From Rhodospirillaceae bacterium SYSU D60007 (GTDB lineage Bacteria; Pseudomonadota; Alphaproteobacteria; Reyranellales; Reyranellaceae): 64,000 nt of DNA. The notes beneath the pieces are model-generated. The model saw only the letters and a program-made list of their open reading frames with translations. It was not told where the DNA came from and did not search any database. Position numbers and translations under genes: made by a program. This document shows, in pieces, positions 25,507-33,583 of the stretch. The stretch lies in assembly GCA_003574685.1 (NCBI GenBank), contig QOCQ01000001.1, positions 186,001 through 250,000 on the forward strand. Reading direction: 5' to 3'. How positions within the stretch are numbered: the first letter of the stretch is position 1; every line of letters begins with the position of its first letter.

Positions 25507-26345
25507 GCGGCTTCTGGTCGCGGGCGCGGCATCACACGGGGTTTCTGATCGGCGCTACGCTGGTCGGCGTGGTGACGCTGGCGGCGCTGGTGTCGGTATT
25601 CTGGACGCCGCATCCCTACGACGATCTCCGCATGGCACTGAAGCTGAAACCGCCGGACGGCAGCTGGCTGCTGGGCACCGACCACCGCGGCCGCGACGTG
25701 CTCTCACGCATCATGGTCGGCGCGCAGACCTCGATCACGGTCGGCCTGATCGCGGTGTCGATCGGCATGACGGTGGGCGTGTGCCTGGGCGCATGGGCGG
25801 CGGCTCGGCGCGGCTGGCTGGACGAGCTGGTGTCGCGCTTCAATGACCTGCTGTTCGCCTTTCCGGCGGTGCTGATGGCGATCCTGATCACCTCGGTGTT
25901 CGGGGCCAGCGCCACAAACGCCATTCTGGCGATCGGCATCTTCAACATTCCGGTGTTTGCGCGCGTGACGCGCGGCGCCGCGCTCACCATGTGGGGCCGC
26001 GATTTCGTGCGCGCCGCCTCGGCGCTGGGGCTGGGGCCGCTCACCATCACGCTGCGCCATGTGCTGCCCAACGTCGCCAGCATCCTGCTGGTGCAGGCGA
26101 CAATCCAGTTCGCCACCGCCATCCTGGCCGAAGCCGGGCTGTCCTATCTCGGGCTGGGCGCGCAGCCGCCGGTGCCGTCCTGGGGCCGCATGCTCTACGA
26201 CGCGCAAACCTATCTCTATGACGCGCCGGGGCTGGCGATCTGGCCCGGCCTTGCGATCGCGATCACCGTGCTGGGACTCAACATGCTGGGCGACGGCCTG
26301 CGCGACCTGTTCGATCCGCGCCTCCGCCTGATGCGGGTGGGTTGA
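25503..26345 (+). CDS. ABC transporter permease, DppC-like
   Basis: A 280-residue permease, the partner of the preceding gene. N-terminal OppC-type region (ARHHTGFLIGATLVGVVTLAALV), periplasmic LLGTDHRGRDVLSRIMVGAQ motif and EAA loop FVRAASALGLGPLTITLRHV. ATG 25503 was chosen because it overlaps the upstream stop in the usual coupled way. No ATP-binding subunit genes follow: the next gene is a transporter on the other strand. Confidence 0.93.
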   Translation: MSGFWSRARHHTGFLIGATLVGVVTLAALVSVFWTPHPYDDLRMALKLKPPDGSWLLGTDHRGRDVLSRIMVGAQTSITVGLIAVSIGMTVGVCLGAWAAARRGWLDELVSRFNDLLFAFPAVLMAILITSVFGASATNAILAIGIFNIPVFARVTRGAALTMWGRDFVRAASALGLGPLTITLRHVLPNVASILLVQATIQFATAILAEAGLSYLGLGAQPPVPSWGRMLYDAQTYLYDAPGLAIWPGLAIAITVLGLNMLGDGLRDLFDPRLRLMRVG

Positions 26346-26348
26346 TCG

Positions 26349-27239
26349 TCAGGCGCGCGCGCCGCGCGGTGGCATCAGGGCGAGCCAGAGCGCGGCAACG
26401 GTGCAGGCGAGCGCAGCGATTTGCAGCGGCCCCATGGGCTCATCGAAGAGCAGCACGCCGGCGATCACCGCCACCACGGGAATGGACACCGAGGACAGGC
26501 CCGCGATCTGCGCCGGCAGCAGCTTGACCAGTGCGAACCAGGTCGCGGTGCCGACCGACATCGGCACCAGGGCGATGTAGATCGAAACGGCGATCGCCAG
26601 CATGCTGGCCTGCGGCCAGGTGCGATCGAACAGAAGGTACCCCAGCACGATCGGCGGCAGACAGAGAAGCATCTGCCATGCCGTGAGCGACAGTCCCATG
26701 CCGCCCCAGTCGGTGCGCTTGACGATCACGGTGCCGATGGCCCAGGCCAGCCCGGCAGACAATCCGGCCGCCAGCCCCAGCGGCGCGTGGGCGTAGGCGC
26801 GGAAGTTGGGCACCATCAGCAGGGTGACGGCCGCGATTCCCAGGACGATGGCCAGCAGCAGCCGCGGCGTGATGCGCTGGCCCAGAAACAGGGCCGCCAG
26901 CGGCGCGAGCCACAGGGGCATGGTGTAGGCGAGGATCGAAGCCTGGCCCGAGGGCAGGTAGACTACCGCCACGGCCGTGGCGAGGTGCCAGATGGTCATG
27001 TTGCCCATGGAGGCCGCCAGCATCGGCCACCACAGGTGGCGCGGCAGGCCAAGCGGCTCGCCGCGCAATTTTGCCGCGGCGAACAGGGCCACGGACGAGA
27101 TCGCCACGACAAAGGTGCGGAAGCTCCATACCGACAGCTCGTCCAGCGCCACCCGGAACAGCGGCCAGTTTGTGCCCCAGACCAGCGTCAGGAGCGCCAG
27201 CAGCGCAAGCGCCCTGGGCGGTGCGGCACGGGGAGTCAT
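26349..27239 (-). CDS. DMT-superfamily (EamA) transporter
   Basis: A 296-residue membrane protein with ten hydrophobic segments arranged as two EamA repeats, beginning LALLALLTLVWGTNWPLF. The second repeat starts around GLAAGLSAGLAWAIGTVIVKR. It is likely an inner-membrane exporter of a metabolite; the substrate cannot be predicted. Its end is only 3 nt from the convergent permease gene. Confidence 0.88.
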   Translation of the reverse strand: MTPRAAPPRALALLALLTLVWGTNWPLFRVALDELSVWSFRTFVVAISSVALFAAAKLRGEPLGLPRHLWWPMLAASMGNMTIWHLATAVAVVYLPSGQASILAYTMPLWLAPLAALFLGQRITPRLLLAIVLGIAAVTLLMVPNFRAYAHAPLGLAAGLSAGLAWAIGTVIVKRTDWGGMGLSLTAWQMLLCLPPIVLGYLLFDRTWPQASMLAIAVSIYIALVPMSVGTATWFALVKLLPAQIAGLSSVSIPVVAVIAGVLLFDEPMGPLQIAALACTVAALWLALMPPRGARA

Positions 27240-27319
27240 GGTGGGTGAAAGCGGCGTCGGGGCGGTTTTCCTGCCGCCGACCCTAGGGGCGCACGCCGCC
27301 GGCGTCCAGCATCAGCCGC

Positions 27320-27348
27320 TTGCGCGGGCTGGGCGATTTGAGTAGGTT
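27320..27348 (+). promoter_or_regulatory. Candidate promoter of tRNA-Arg
   Basis: TTGCGC (27320-27325) and TAGGTT (27343-27348) are 17 nt apart. The match is modest, but the position, about 40 nt before the tRNA 5' end, fits. Confidence 0.35.
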
Positions 27349-27394
27349 CCGCGCCTCGCAGGCGGCTGTGGCCGTTCCTGCGCCTGTGGTGCCG

Positions 27395-27471
27395 GCGCCC
27401 GTAGCTCAACTGGATAGAGCATCTGACTACGGATCAGAAGGTTAGGAGTTCGAATCTTCTCGGGCGCGCCA
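27395..27471 (+). tRNA. tRNA-Arg (anticodon ACG)
   Basis: A full cloverleaf folds: acceptor GCGCCCG with CGGGCGC, D arm GCTC...GAGC, anticodon stem TCTGA/TCAGA around loop CTACGGA (anticodon ACG, reading CGU and after A-to-I editing CGC and CGA), T arm AGGAG/CTTCT with loop TTCGAAT. The encoded 3' end is GCCA. It stands alone, at the left edge of the long polysaccharide region. Confidence 0.97.
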
Positions 27472-27581
27472 CCATTTCACCAAGGAACCTCGGGCAACGC
27501 CTCGGGAGCACCGGTCTGCGCCAGGTGCTCGACGACAGAAGCTTCAGCTTCCCGGCTGGGACCGCGACGCGCGCGGCCTCC

Positions 27582-28574
27582 TTACTCCGCTGCGATTGCA
27601 GAGCGCGAGGCAGCGTGACTGGAGGCGTGCTGTGCAATCCATCTGTAGGTCGGCACAATGCCCTTCTCGAGCGTGATGCCCGGTTCCCATCCGAGGACCT
27701 GCTTCAGGCGTGAGTTGTCGCTGTTGCGGCCGCGCACGCCTTGCGGGCGGCCAGGGTCGTGACGCTTGACGACGGACTTCCCGGCTGCCCTGGCCACGAT
27801 ATCAACGAGGTCATCAACGCTTACCAGCTCGTCGGTCCCCAGGTTCAGCGGCGCGCCATAGCCTGACCGCATGATCCGGACAATGCCCTCTACACAGTCA
27901 TCAATGTACATGAACGAACGGGTCTGCTTGCCGTCTCCCCATATCTCGATTTCGCCGCCGTCGGAACATGCGGCGACCTTCCGGCAAATCGCCGCCGGCG
28001 CCTTTTCACGACCACCGTCATAAGTGCCGAGCGGTCCATAAACGTTGTGGAAGCGGACCACCCTTGTCGCGAAACCATGGTCTTCCGAATAGTACTGGCA
28101 GAGCTTCTCCATAAAGAGCTTCTCCAGGCCGTATCCTTCTTCCGGATCGGCAGGAAATGCATCGTCTTCACGCAGCGGTACAACGTCCGGCTCTTTCTGC
28201 AAGTACTGTGGGTAGACGCAAGCCGACGATGAAAAGAGGAAGCGGTCAGCGCCACATTCATGCGCGGCTCGGAGCGTGTGCGCGTTGATCAGCACATTGT
28301 TCATCGTGATCGCGGCGTGGGACGACGTGATGTAACCGATGCCGCCCATGTCGGCTGCGAGATGGTAGATCTCGTTCGCTCCGTGCACCGCTTTCAGGCA
28401 GCTCTCGTAGGAGCGAAGGTCGAGCGTCAGAAATTCATCGGCTGCCGACGGCTCGTATTCGGGAAACTTGAGGTCGACACCACGGACATAGTAGCCCTCG
28501 GCGACAAGGTACTTGACCAGGTGATGACCGATGAAGCCGCCAGCGCCTGTGACGAGAGCCATTCTCTTCGGCAT
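27582..28574 (-). CDS. NAD-dependent epimerase, GDP-mannose 3,5-epimerase-like
   Basis: A 330-residue extended short-chain dehydrogenase. Glycine motif GAGGFIGH, Ser-rich SSSACVYPQ and catalytic YGLEK are visible. The segments GGIGYITSSHAAITMNN and RFHNVYGPLGTYDGGREKAP closely follow those of plant GDP-mannose 3,5-epimerases, which make GDP-L-galactose and GDP-L-gulose. That specificity is inferred from motifs. The start has GGAG 7 nt upstream. It probably supplies a sugar nucleotide to the adjacent polysaccharide locus but is not in an operon with it. Confidence 0.88.
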   Translation of the reverse strand: MPKRMALVTGAGGFIGHHLVKYLVAEGYYVRGVDLKFPEYEPSAADEFLTLDLRSYESCLKAVHGANEIYHLAADMGGIGYITSSHAAITMNNVLINAHTLRAAHECGADRFLFSSSACVYPQYLQKEPDVVPLREDDAFPADPEEGYGLEKLFMEKLCQYYSEDHGFATRVVRFHNVYGPLGTYDGGREKAPAAICRKVAACSDGGEIEIWGDGKQTRSFMYIDDCVEGIVRIMRSGYGAPLNLGTDELVSVDDLVDIVARAAGKSVVKRHDPGRPQGVRGRNSDNSRLKQVLGWEPGITLEKGIVPTYRWIAQHASSHAASRSAIAAE

Positions 28575-28673
28575 TCGGGATCTCCGGGCTCCTGCATCCG
28601 CGGGCTATACTCGCTTCTCCTGCACGGACGTTATTGGATAGATGGGGTAGCCCGGAATCGAGCCCGTTGAGAA

Positions 28674-29009
28674 TCAGGAAGCACGCCGGCCTATGGCACC
28701 TGCGACCAGCAGCTCCAGACCACGCGCCTGCCAGTCGGATAGCACGGTCCGCTCGTGCACCGCCAGGTCAAGCGCGCGCGCTGCCGCGATCCTTCTTTTG
28801 CCGGTCAGCGCGCGTACGCATGCGCTGAGACGCGCTTCTTCGGCCCGGAGTTCCGCCTGCTCAAGCGATTCGCCCGGTACCGGGTCGCCGCCGACATACA
28901 TCAGACAAAGCATTGGCATCGGACGCCGCCGATAGCGTTCGATATCCCGCATCAGCCGCGTGGCAGGCAGGAAGTATCGCACCAGGGGTTGCCGCATCGT
29001 CGCTGCCAT
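28674..29009 (-). CDS. Small hypothetical protein
   Basis: I do not recognise this 111-residue protein. It is basic at its N-terminus (RDIERYRRRPMPML), then has a glutamate- and alanine-rich helix (EQAELRAEEARLSACVRAL) and no signal peptide or membrane segment. Codon use looks coding (GC-rich third positions), which is the main support. The ribosome site is weak. A 99-nt gap separates it from the epimerase on the same strand. Confidence 0.5.
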   Translation of the reverse strand: MAATMRQPLVRYFLPATRLMRDIERYRRRPMPMLCLMYVGGDPVPGESLEQAELRAEEARLSACVRALTGKRRIAAARALDLAVHERTVLSDWQARGLELLVAGAIGRRAS

Positions 29010-29227
29010 GTCGGCATGCTATTTTGCAACGAAGTCACCCCGTCAAATGGGCAACAAGACTACTTCTTCAGGGAAAGGAGCGTGACTCTGAGCAACGGCG
29101 AGGTGCCCGTTCCCTTGCTGGCCAGCCCGCCTTCTGCACAGGAGGCTCGCTTGTTCCTGCCGGGGTTCGATAGTACTTTGCCGGTAGCCAAGGCACTGAC
29201 TGACCAGCAACTCACTTTTTGTGCATC

Positions 29228-29506
29228 GTGGTGTCTGACGCGGACACGTCAGCAACAGCACGTCTCTCCGTTCCCAATGAGGGCAAGGTGAAACCCGTCA
29301 TTGCGCCGGCAGCCAGGATTCCAGTTGAGATCAATGGGCAGGAATTTGTCGCCAAGGCGTTCAATCTTTCGTCGGACGGCGGGAGGCTTGTTACGTGCTG
29401 CAAGCCATCGGTCGGGTCATTGATCCGGATTGGCCGGACGACCGCCAGCGTTGTCGACCATTTCAGCGGCGGTATTGTCATCAGGTTCGTGGACATCGAA
29501 GAATGA
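29228..29506 (+). CDS. Small PilZ-like protein
   Basis: About 92 residues starting at one of two GTG codons (29228 or 29231); a TTG at 29219 is also in frame. The core RIPVEINGQEFVAKAFNLSS followed by DGGRLVTC and a later GIVIRFVDIEE has the strand order of a PilZ domain, with NLSSDGG in the place of the D-x-S-x-x-G motif. The usual N-terminal R-x-x-x-R for cyclic di-GMP is not evident, so binding is uncertain. Its place between a LuxR regulator and polysaccharide genes suggests a regulatory adapter. The 218 nt before it hold no gene I can support. Confidence 0.6.
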   Translation: MVSDADTSATARLSVPNEGKVKPVIAPAARIPVEINGQEFVAKAFNLSSDGGRLVTCCKPSVGSLIRIGRTTASVVDHFSGGIVIRFVDIEE

Positions 29507-29551
29507 GGCCGTCAATGGCAAGCCGACCCAGGGTTCCAGTGTCGGCGTGCC

Positions 29552-30265
29552 TCAGTTGGCGGCTGGCTCGGCCGGGCCGGTCATGGCCAGGCGCGACGGG
29601 AAGGCAAGATGATTGCTGTGTGCCCACACCGCTGCCTGCGTGCGATTGCTTACGTGTATCTTGCGAAGTATTGCCTTTAGATGAACTTTGACCGTGGCTT
29701 CGGCAATATCGAACTGGCGCGCAATCACTTTGTTGGATGCCCCTTTCATAAGACACAGCAAAATGGCCGTTTCCCGCTCGGAAAGCTTCTTGTATTCCGG
29801 ATCGGCATTTGTATTGGTTTGTGCTGAAACAGCTTCATCGAGTCCTCGGGAGTGATTGCTTTCAACCGGGAAAATGCCTTTCGGCATTTGCGACACCACG
29901 GTAGCGCCCAGCATGACCGCATCGAGCGATGCCAGTAATGCCTCGAACGAGATCGTTTTTAGCAGGTAACCATCCGCCCCCGCCGCCAAAAGACGCCAGG
30001 CGGTTTCGGTGCTGTCGAGACCGTCCATCACGACAACGCGGGTGCCCGGATGCTTTTCCTTTGCCCGTGGCATTTGATCCAGCAGGGCGGTCTCATCAGC
30101 GCCTGCAAGAAAGATCGTCAGGTCAAACGGGATGGATTGCTGCACCGAGTCAATCGTCTCCGCGACCTTCTTGATCTGGTAAGGCGTTGGATGAAGCACA
30201 CGCCTCAGGCCCTCACGAAACAACGTGTTCGGCCCAATAAGAGCGGTGGATAATCGGAGCGCCAT
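29552..30265 (-). CDS. LuxR/NarL-family regulator with degenerate receiver domain
   Basis: A 237-residue DNA-binding protein. The C-terminal HTH is clear: LSERETAILLCLMKGASNKV, then IARQFDIAEATVKVHLKAIL. The N-terminal half has the receiver fold (ALIGPNTLFREGLRRVL, GADGYLLKTISFEAL) but the phospho-acceptor Asp position reads DLTIFLAGADE, with no Asp after the third strand. It is therefore probably not controlled by standard phosphorylation. Start ATG 30265 was chosen; the frame is open to 30385. It is divergent from the polysaccharide export gene and is a good candidate to control it. Confidence 0.88.
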   Translation of the reverse strand: MALRLSTALIGPNTLFREGLRRVLHPTPYQIKKVAETIDSVQQSIPFDLTIFLAGADETALLDQMPRAKEKHPGTRVVVMDGLDSTETAWRLLAAGADGYLLKTISFEALLASLDAVMLGATVVSQMPKGIFPVESNHSRGLDEAVSAQTNTNADPEYKKLSERETAILLCLMKGASNKVIARQFDIAEATVKVHLKAILRKIHVSNRTQAAVWAHSNHLAFPSRLAMTGPAEPAAN

Positions 30266-30589
30266 GACGTGCCCCCCCGGTGGCAGCGTTTCAGGGTCCC
30301 CCAATACCGACATTAATGGTACTCCCGGTGAAAGTATTTCCGCAAGCGCAGTCTCGCCACTAACACCAAAGGTGTATGCGCGCACAGCGAGAGCCGATCA
30401 TTGATCCGCGGCGGTCGGCCGCGCCGGCGCGGGTGGTCATTACTCTTCGTGCTGCCGTTCGGCGCATCGCAGGAGGTACCCCTTCCTCGGCGGCAAGTAT
30501 CTCTGAATGCATCGTCCGCGCCGGCGCCGTGTCCCGTGAACTTTGCCTACAATGCAGCGTCACGACTTACTCAGGCCATTCGCAAGGCG
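30266..30589. other. Divergent intergenic region between the LuxR regulator and the export gene
   Basis: This 324-nt stretch has no supported gene. It includes a small dyad, TACC (30305-30308) and GGTA (30318-30321) around GACATTAAT, which could be a regulator site. The reading frames of both flanking genes extend into it, so part may be translated if the chosen starts are wrong. No clear promoter consensus was seen. Confidence 0.4.
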
Positions 30590-31849
30590 ATGTCTTCGAA
30601 GCTTGGAAATCAGGAATGCCGGCAGGTCCGATGGTGCCCTTCGGCAGGCGGCTGGGCAGCACTGATAGTTGTTGTCCTTCACGCATGGATGATTGCCTCT
30701 GCCACCGCTCAGCCATCAGTTGCGCAATCATACAGGATTGGAGCCGGCGACAAGGTCGGCGTCGTCGTCTTTGGCCAGCCCGATCTTTCCGGCGAGGTGA
30801 CTGTCGATCAGATCGGCAATCTTCGGCTGCCTATCATTGGTGATATCCGGGCAGTCGATCTCACGCTGGGCGAGTTGGAGAAGAGCATCGTTCAGTCGCT
30901 GGAGCAGGGGTACGTACGGCGCGCCGTGGTCAGCGCAAGGATTGCCGAGTTTCGCCCGATCCATGTGTTGGGCATGGTCCGGACGCCAGGGCTCTATTCT
31001 TACCAGCAGGGACAGTCGGCGCTCGCAGCCATAGCTCGCGCGGGCGGTATCGGCATCTCGGACCAGAGCCGCATGGGAGGAGATCTGGTGCAGGCCGACG
31101 AGCGCGTTCGTTTACTGGAGATCAGCCGCGTGGCGCTCACTGCCAGGCGGGCCCGGCTGATCGCGCTGCAGAATGGCGACGAGCGGATCAGTTTCCCGGA
31201 CATGTCCGGATTCCATGTCGATGCGGCCCGCATCGCCCAGATACGTGACGGGGAGCAGCGCGCATTCGACGCGGAGCGACAGGCCGAGCAAAGGGAGGTG
31301 GAGGCGCTCGAAAAGCAGATTCCACGCCTTCGAGCCGAGATCGCGTCGCTCCAGCAGCAAAGCAAGCTCGAGTTACAACAGCGCGACCTCAACCAGCAGC
31401 TTGTTGATGACTACGAGCGGCTGAGCAGATCGGGCCTTGCACGCAAGCAGACCTATATTGAGATAAGGCGCGAGGAAGCCCGTATAGAAGGGAACGTCGA
31501 GCGTCTGAAATCCGAGGCACTCAGGGCGGAAATTGCCATCGGCGACCTGCAATTCCGGATCACCGAGGTACGCAACAACTACCAGCGGCGTGTGGCGACG
31601 GAGCTGCGCGAAACCGACCGGTCACTGCTGGAATTGACCGTTTCGCTTCCGGCGGCGCAGCGCTTGCGCGCGATTCGGGCGCGGCAGACGGGATGGTTGA
31701 CGGGCGAACAGGCGCAGCCGCCAACCATAGTCGTAATCCGCGACAGGAGTATTTTGACCGTGAAGTATGATGCCGCCATCGACTTCATCGTGCAGCCGGG
31801 GGATGTAATACAGGTGGGCTCGCTTCTACCGCCCGAGATGGCCGACTGA
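30590..31849 (+). CDS. Polysaccharide export protein (Wza/OPX family)
   Basis: A 419-residue outer-membrane polysaccharide export protein. Signal peptide LIVVVLHAWMIASATAQ, then the Poly_export domain (YRIGAGDKVGVVVFGQPDLSG...) and one SLBB-like segment (RPIHVLGMVRTPGLYSYQ, ALAAIARAGGI). A long coiled coil of about 150 residues (AERQAEQREVEALEKQIPRL and onwards) follows, and a short final strand domain. No lipobox is evident, so it may not be a lipoprotein like Wza. Start ATG 30590 has AAGG upstream. It heads the export side of the locus. Confidence 0.88.
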   Translation: MSSKLGNQECRQVRWCPSAGGWAALIVVVLHAWMIASATAQPSVAQSYRIGAGDKVGVVVFGQPDLSGEVTVDQIGNLRLPIIGDIRAVDLTLGELEKSIVQSLEQGYVRRAVVSARIAEFRPIHVLGMVRTPGLYSYQQGQSALAAIARAGGIGISDQSRMGGDLVQADERVRLLEISRVALTARRARLIALQNGDERISFPDMSGFHVDAARIAQIRDGEQRAFDAERQAEQREVEALEKQIPRLRAEIASLQQQSKLELQQRDLNQQLVDDYERLSRSGLARKQTYIEIRREEARIEGNVERLKSEALRAEIAIGDLQFRITEVRNNYQRRVATELRETDRSLLELTVSLPAAQRLRAIRARQTGWLTGEQAQPPTIVVIRDRSILTVKYDAAIDFIVQPGDVIQVGSLLPPEMAD

Positions 31850-32062
31850 TCCGAAGCAGCTCAGGCAGTCATCTCCGGCTGCCTGTCATGACGGCGACCC
31901 GCAGTTGCATTGGGCGGGTATACTGGAAACCCTGACGATCGGAGTAGTCCGTCTTGGCGCTTGAGGCTGTGGCGATCCCGCCTAACGTGGTTCGCAGGAG
32001 CGGTACGGCCACTATGGCCGGATTTCGGCTCCAGGCTCGCGTGAATGGGCGGTTGTCGGCCT

Positions 32063-33583
32063 ATGACAAATGTCGAAGTGCCCGCGGTTCGCACATTTTC
32101 ACCGTCCGATAGCGGGCCCTTGCGGCTTCGAAAGGCCGGCAACAGGCGAACACCACAACGCGTCTCGCGATGGCACCACTTCGCCACAGAGCCCCTGGCA
32201 TGCGACCTCGTTGCCTGCACCGTGGCCATTGTCGTGGTTACTGCGGTGGTGGATGCCGCGCGCTCCGGTGGACTCAGCCTCGTTGATCGACTGTGGATGG
32301 AGATGCCGGCGACCCTGGTGATGCTGACCGGGATGTGTTCTCTGCTGGGTCTCTATCAGTCGAAAACCACGGATCTGATTGAGCGCTTTCGCCTGCGGGC
32401 AACGGCGATGCTGCTGTTCGTGTTCGTGGGAATGCTGATGGGGGCCCGCCATGGATCATTGGTCGATGTGGTGATCGTGCCGTTTATCGGCGCTGTCACG
32501 CTGGTTCTCAGCTCCTGGATCGAGCACCTGGTCCACGTACGACTCAGGCGGTCAGGCGGGTGGGGCGCGCCGGCCGCCATCCTTGGCACGGGGGCCAGTA
32601 GCCGGACGATCGCGCGTTTGCTGATGAGCCAGCCCGCCTGGGGGCTGATGCCTGTCGGCTTCATCAGCCATGACCTACCGGACAGTGACAATGCCAAGGG
32701 TACGCCCGACGGGGCAGGCGGGGATGATCGTGTTTCTGCGCTGCCTCTGCTCGGCACGATCGACGAGTGGCGTGTGCATGCTGGTGCCGAGATCATGATT
32801 GTGCCGGATGTCCAGGCGCTGCCGCGGGATTCCAATGAACTGTATCGGTGGGGCGCCCGGCAGATTCTCGTGATCAGTCAACTCGGCGAACTGGGTTCCT
32901 TCGGCGTTCACGTCCGGCATTTCGATCGATTTGTCGGCCTGGAGCTAAGTGGACGGCCGCGCCATCAGGGCTGGCGGCTTAAGCGCGCCATCGATCTCGC
33001 GCTGGCGTTGCCGCTGGCAGCCCTTGCGGGACCGATCGTCGCCTTGCTCGCCCTGACGGTGAGAATCCTGGACCCGGGTCCGGCCTTCTATGGCCAGCGA
33101 CGGGTAGGCCGCGACGGCAAGCCAATCCAGGTGTTGAAGCTGCGCACGATGTACCGGGATGCCGAACAGCGGCTTGAGCAGATGCTGGCGACAGACCCGA
33201 TGATGCGGGAACAGTGGCAGCGATACTTCAAGCTGCCGCGGGATCCCCGGATCCTTCCGCATATCGGTCACTTTCTGCGGCGCACCAGTCTGGATGAACT
33301 GCCGCAGCTCTGGAACGTGATCCGGGGAGATATGAGCCTTGTGGGGCCGCGGCCATTTCCCGCCTATCATCTGGAAGCCTTCGATCCCGAATTCCAGGCG
33401 ATGCGGTCGACCGTACCGCCTGGTCTCACGGGTCTTTGGCAGATCTCATCGCGCAGCGACGGCGACCTCGGCGTGCAGCGCGCACAGGATTGCTTCTACA
33501 TTCGCAACCGGTCGCTGTGGCTCGACCTCTACATCCTAATTGCGACATTGCCTGCAGTGATCGGTGGTCAGGGCGCGAAATGA
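32063..33583 (+). CDS. Polyprenyl-phosphate sugar-1-phosphate transferase (WbaP/ExoY-type)
   Basis: A 506-residue polytopic membrane phosphoglycosyl transferase that begins repeat-unit synthesis by moving a sugar-1-phosphate onto undecaprenyl phosphate. Four N-terminal helices, a CoA-binding-like middle domain ([18 protein letters not shown]), a re-entrant helix before [17 protein letters not shown], then [37 protein letters not shown] and [13 protein letters not shown] match the family. The sugar is unknown. ATG 32063 or 32045 may be the start; neither has a strong ribosome site. The 213 nt before it show nothing recognisable. Its end overlaps a convergent gene by 16 nt. Confidence 0.92.
   Translation: MTNVEVPAVRTFSPSDSGPLRLRKAGNRRTPQRVSRWHHFATEPLACDLVACTVAIVVVTAVVDAARSGGLSLVDRLWMEMPATLVMLTGMCSLLGLYQSKTTDLIERFRLRATAMLLFVFVGMLMGARHGSLVDVVIVPFIGAVTLVLSSWIEHLVHVRLRRSGGWGAPAAILGTGASSRTIARLLMSQPAWGLMPVGFISHDLPDSDNAKGTPDGAGGDDRVSALPLLGTIDEWRVHAGAEIMIVPDVQALPRDSNELYRWGARQILVISQLGELGSFGVHVRHFDRFVGLELSGRPRHQGWRLKRAIDLALALPLAALAGPIVALLALTVRILDPGPAFYGQRRVGRDGKPIQVLKLRTMYRDAEQRLEQMLATDPMMREQWQRYFKLPRDPRILPHIGHFLRRTSLDELPQLWNVIRGDMSLVGPRPFPAYHLEAFDPEFQAMRSTVPPGLTGLWQISSRSDGDLGVQRAQDCFYIRNRSLWLDLYILIATLPAVIGGQGAK

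Noticed and set aside
26421-27248. Plus-strand frame opposite the EamA gene, rich in Gln, Arg and His
   Set aside because: Antisense shadow of a membrane-protein gene; no domain and no ribosome site.
28755-29291. A 178-codon plus-strand frame near the small hypothetical gene
   Set aside because: No ribosome site or domain; partly antisense to 28674-29009 and overlapping the PilZ-like gene start.
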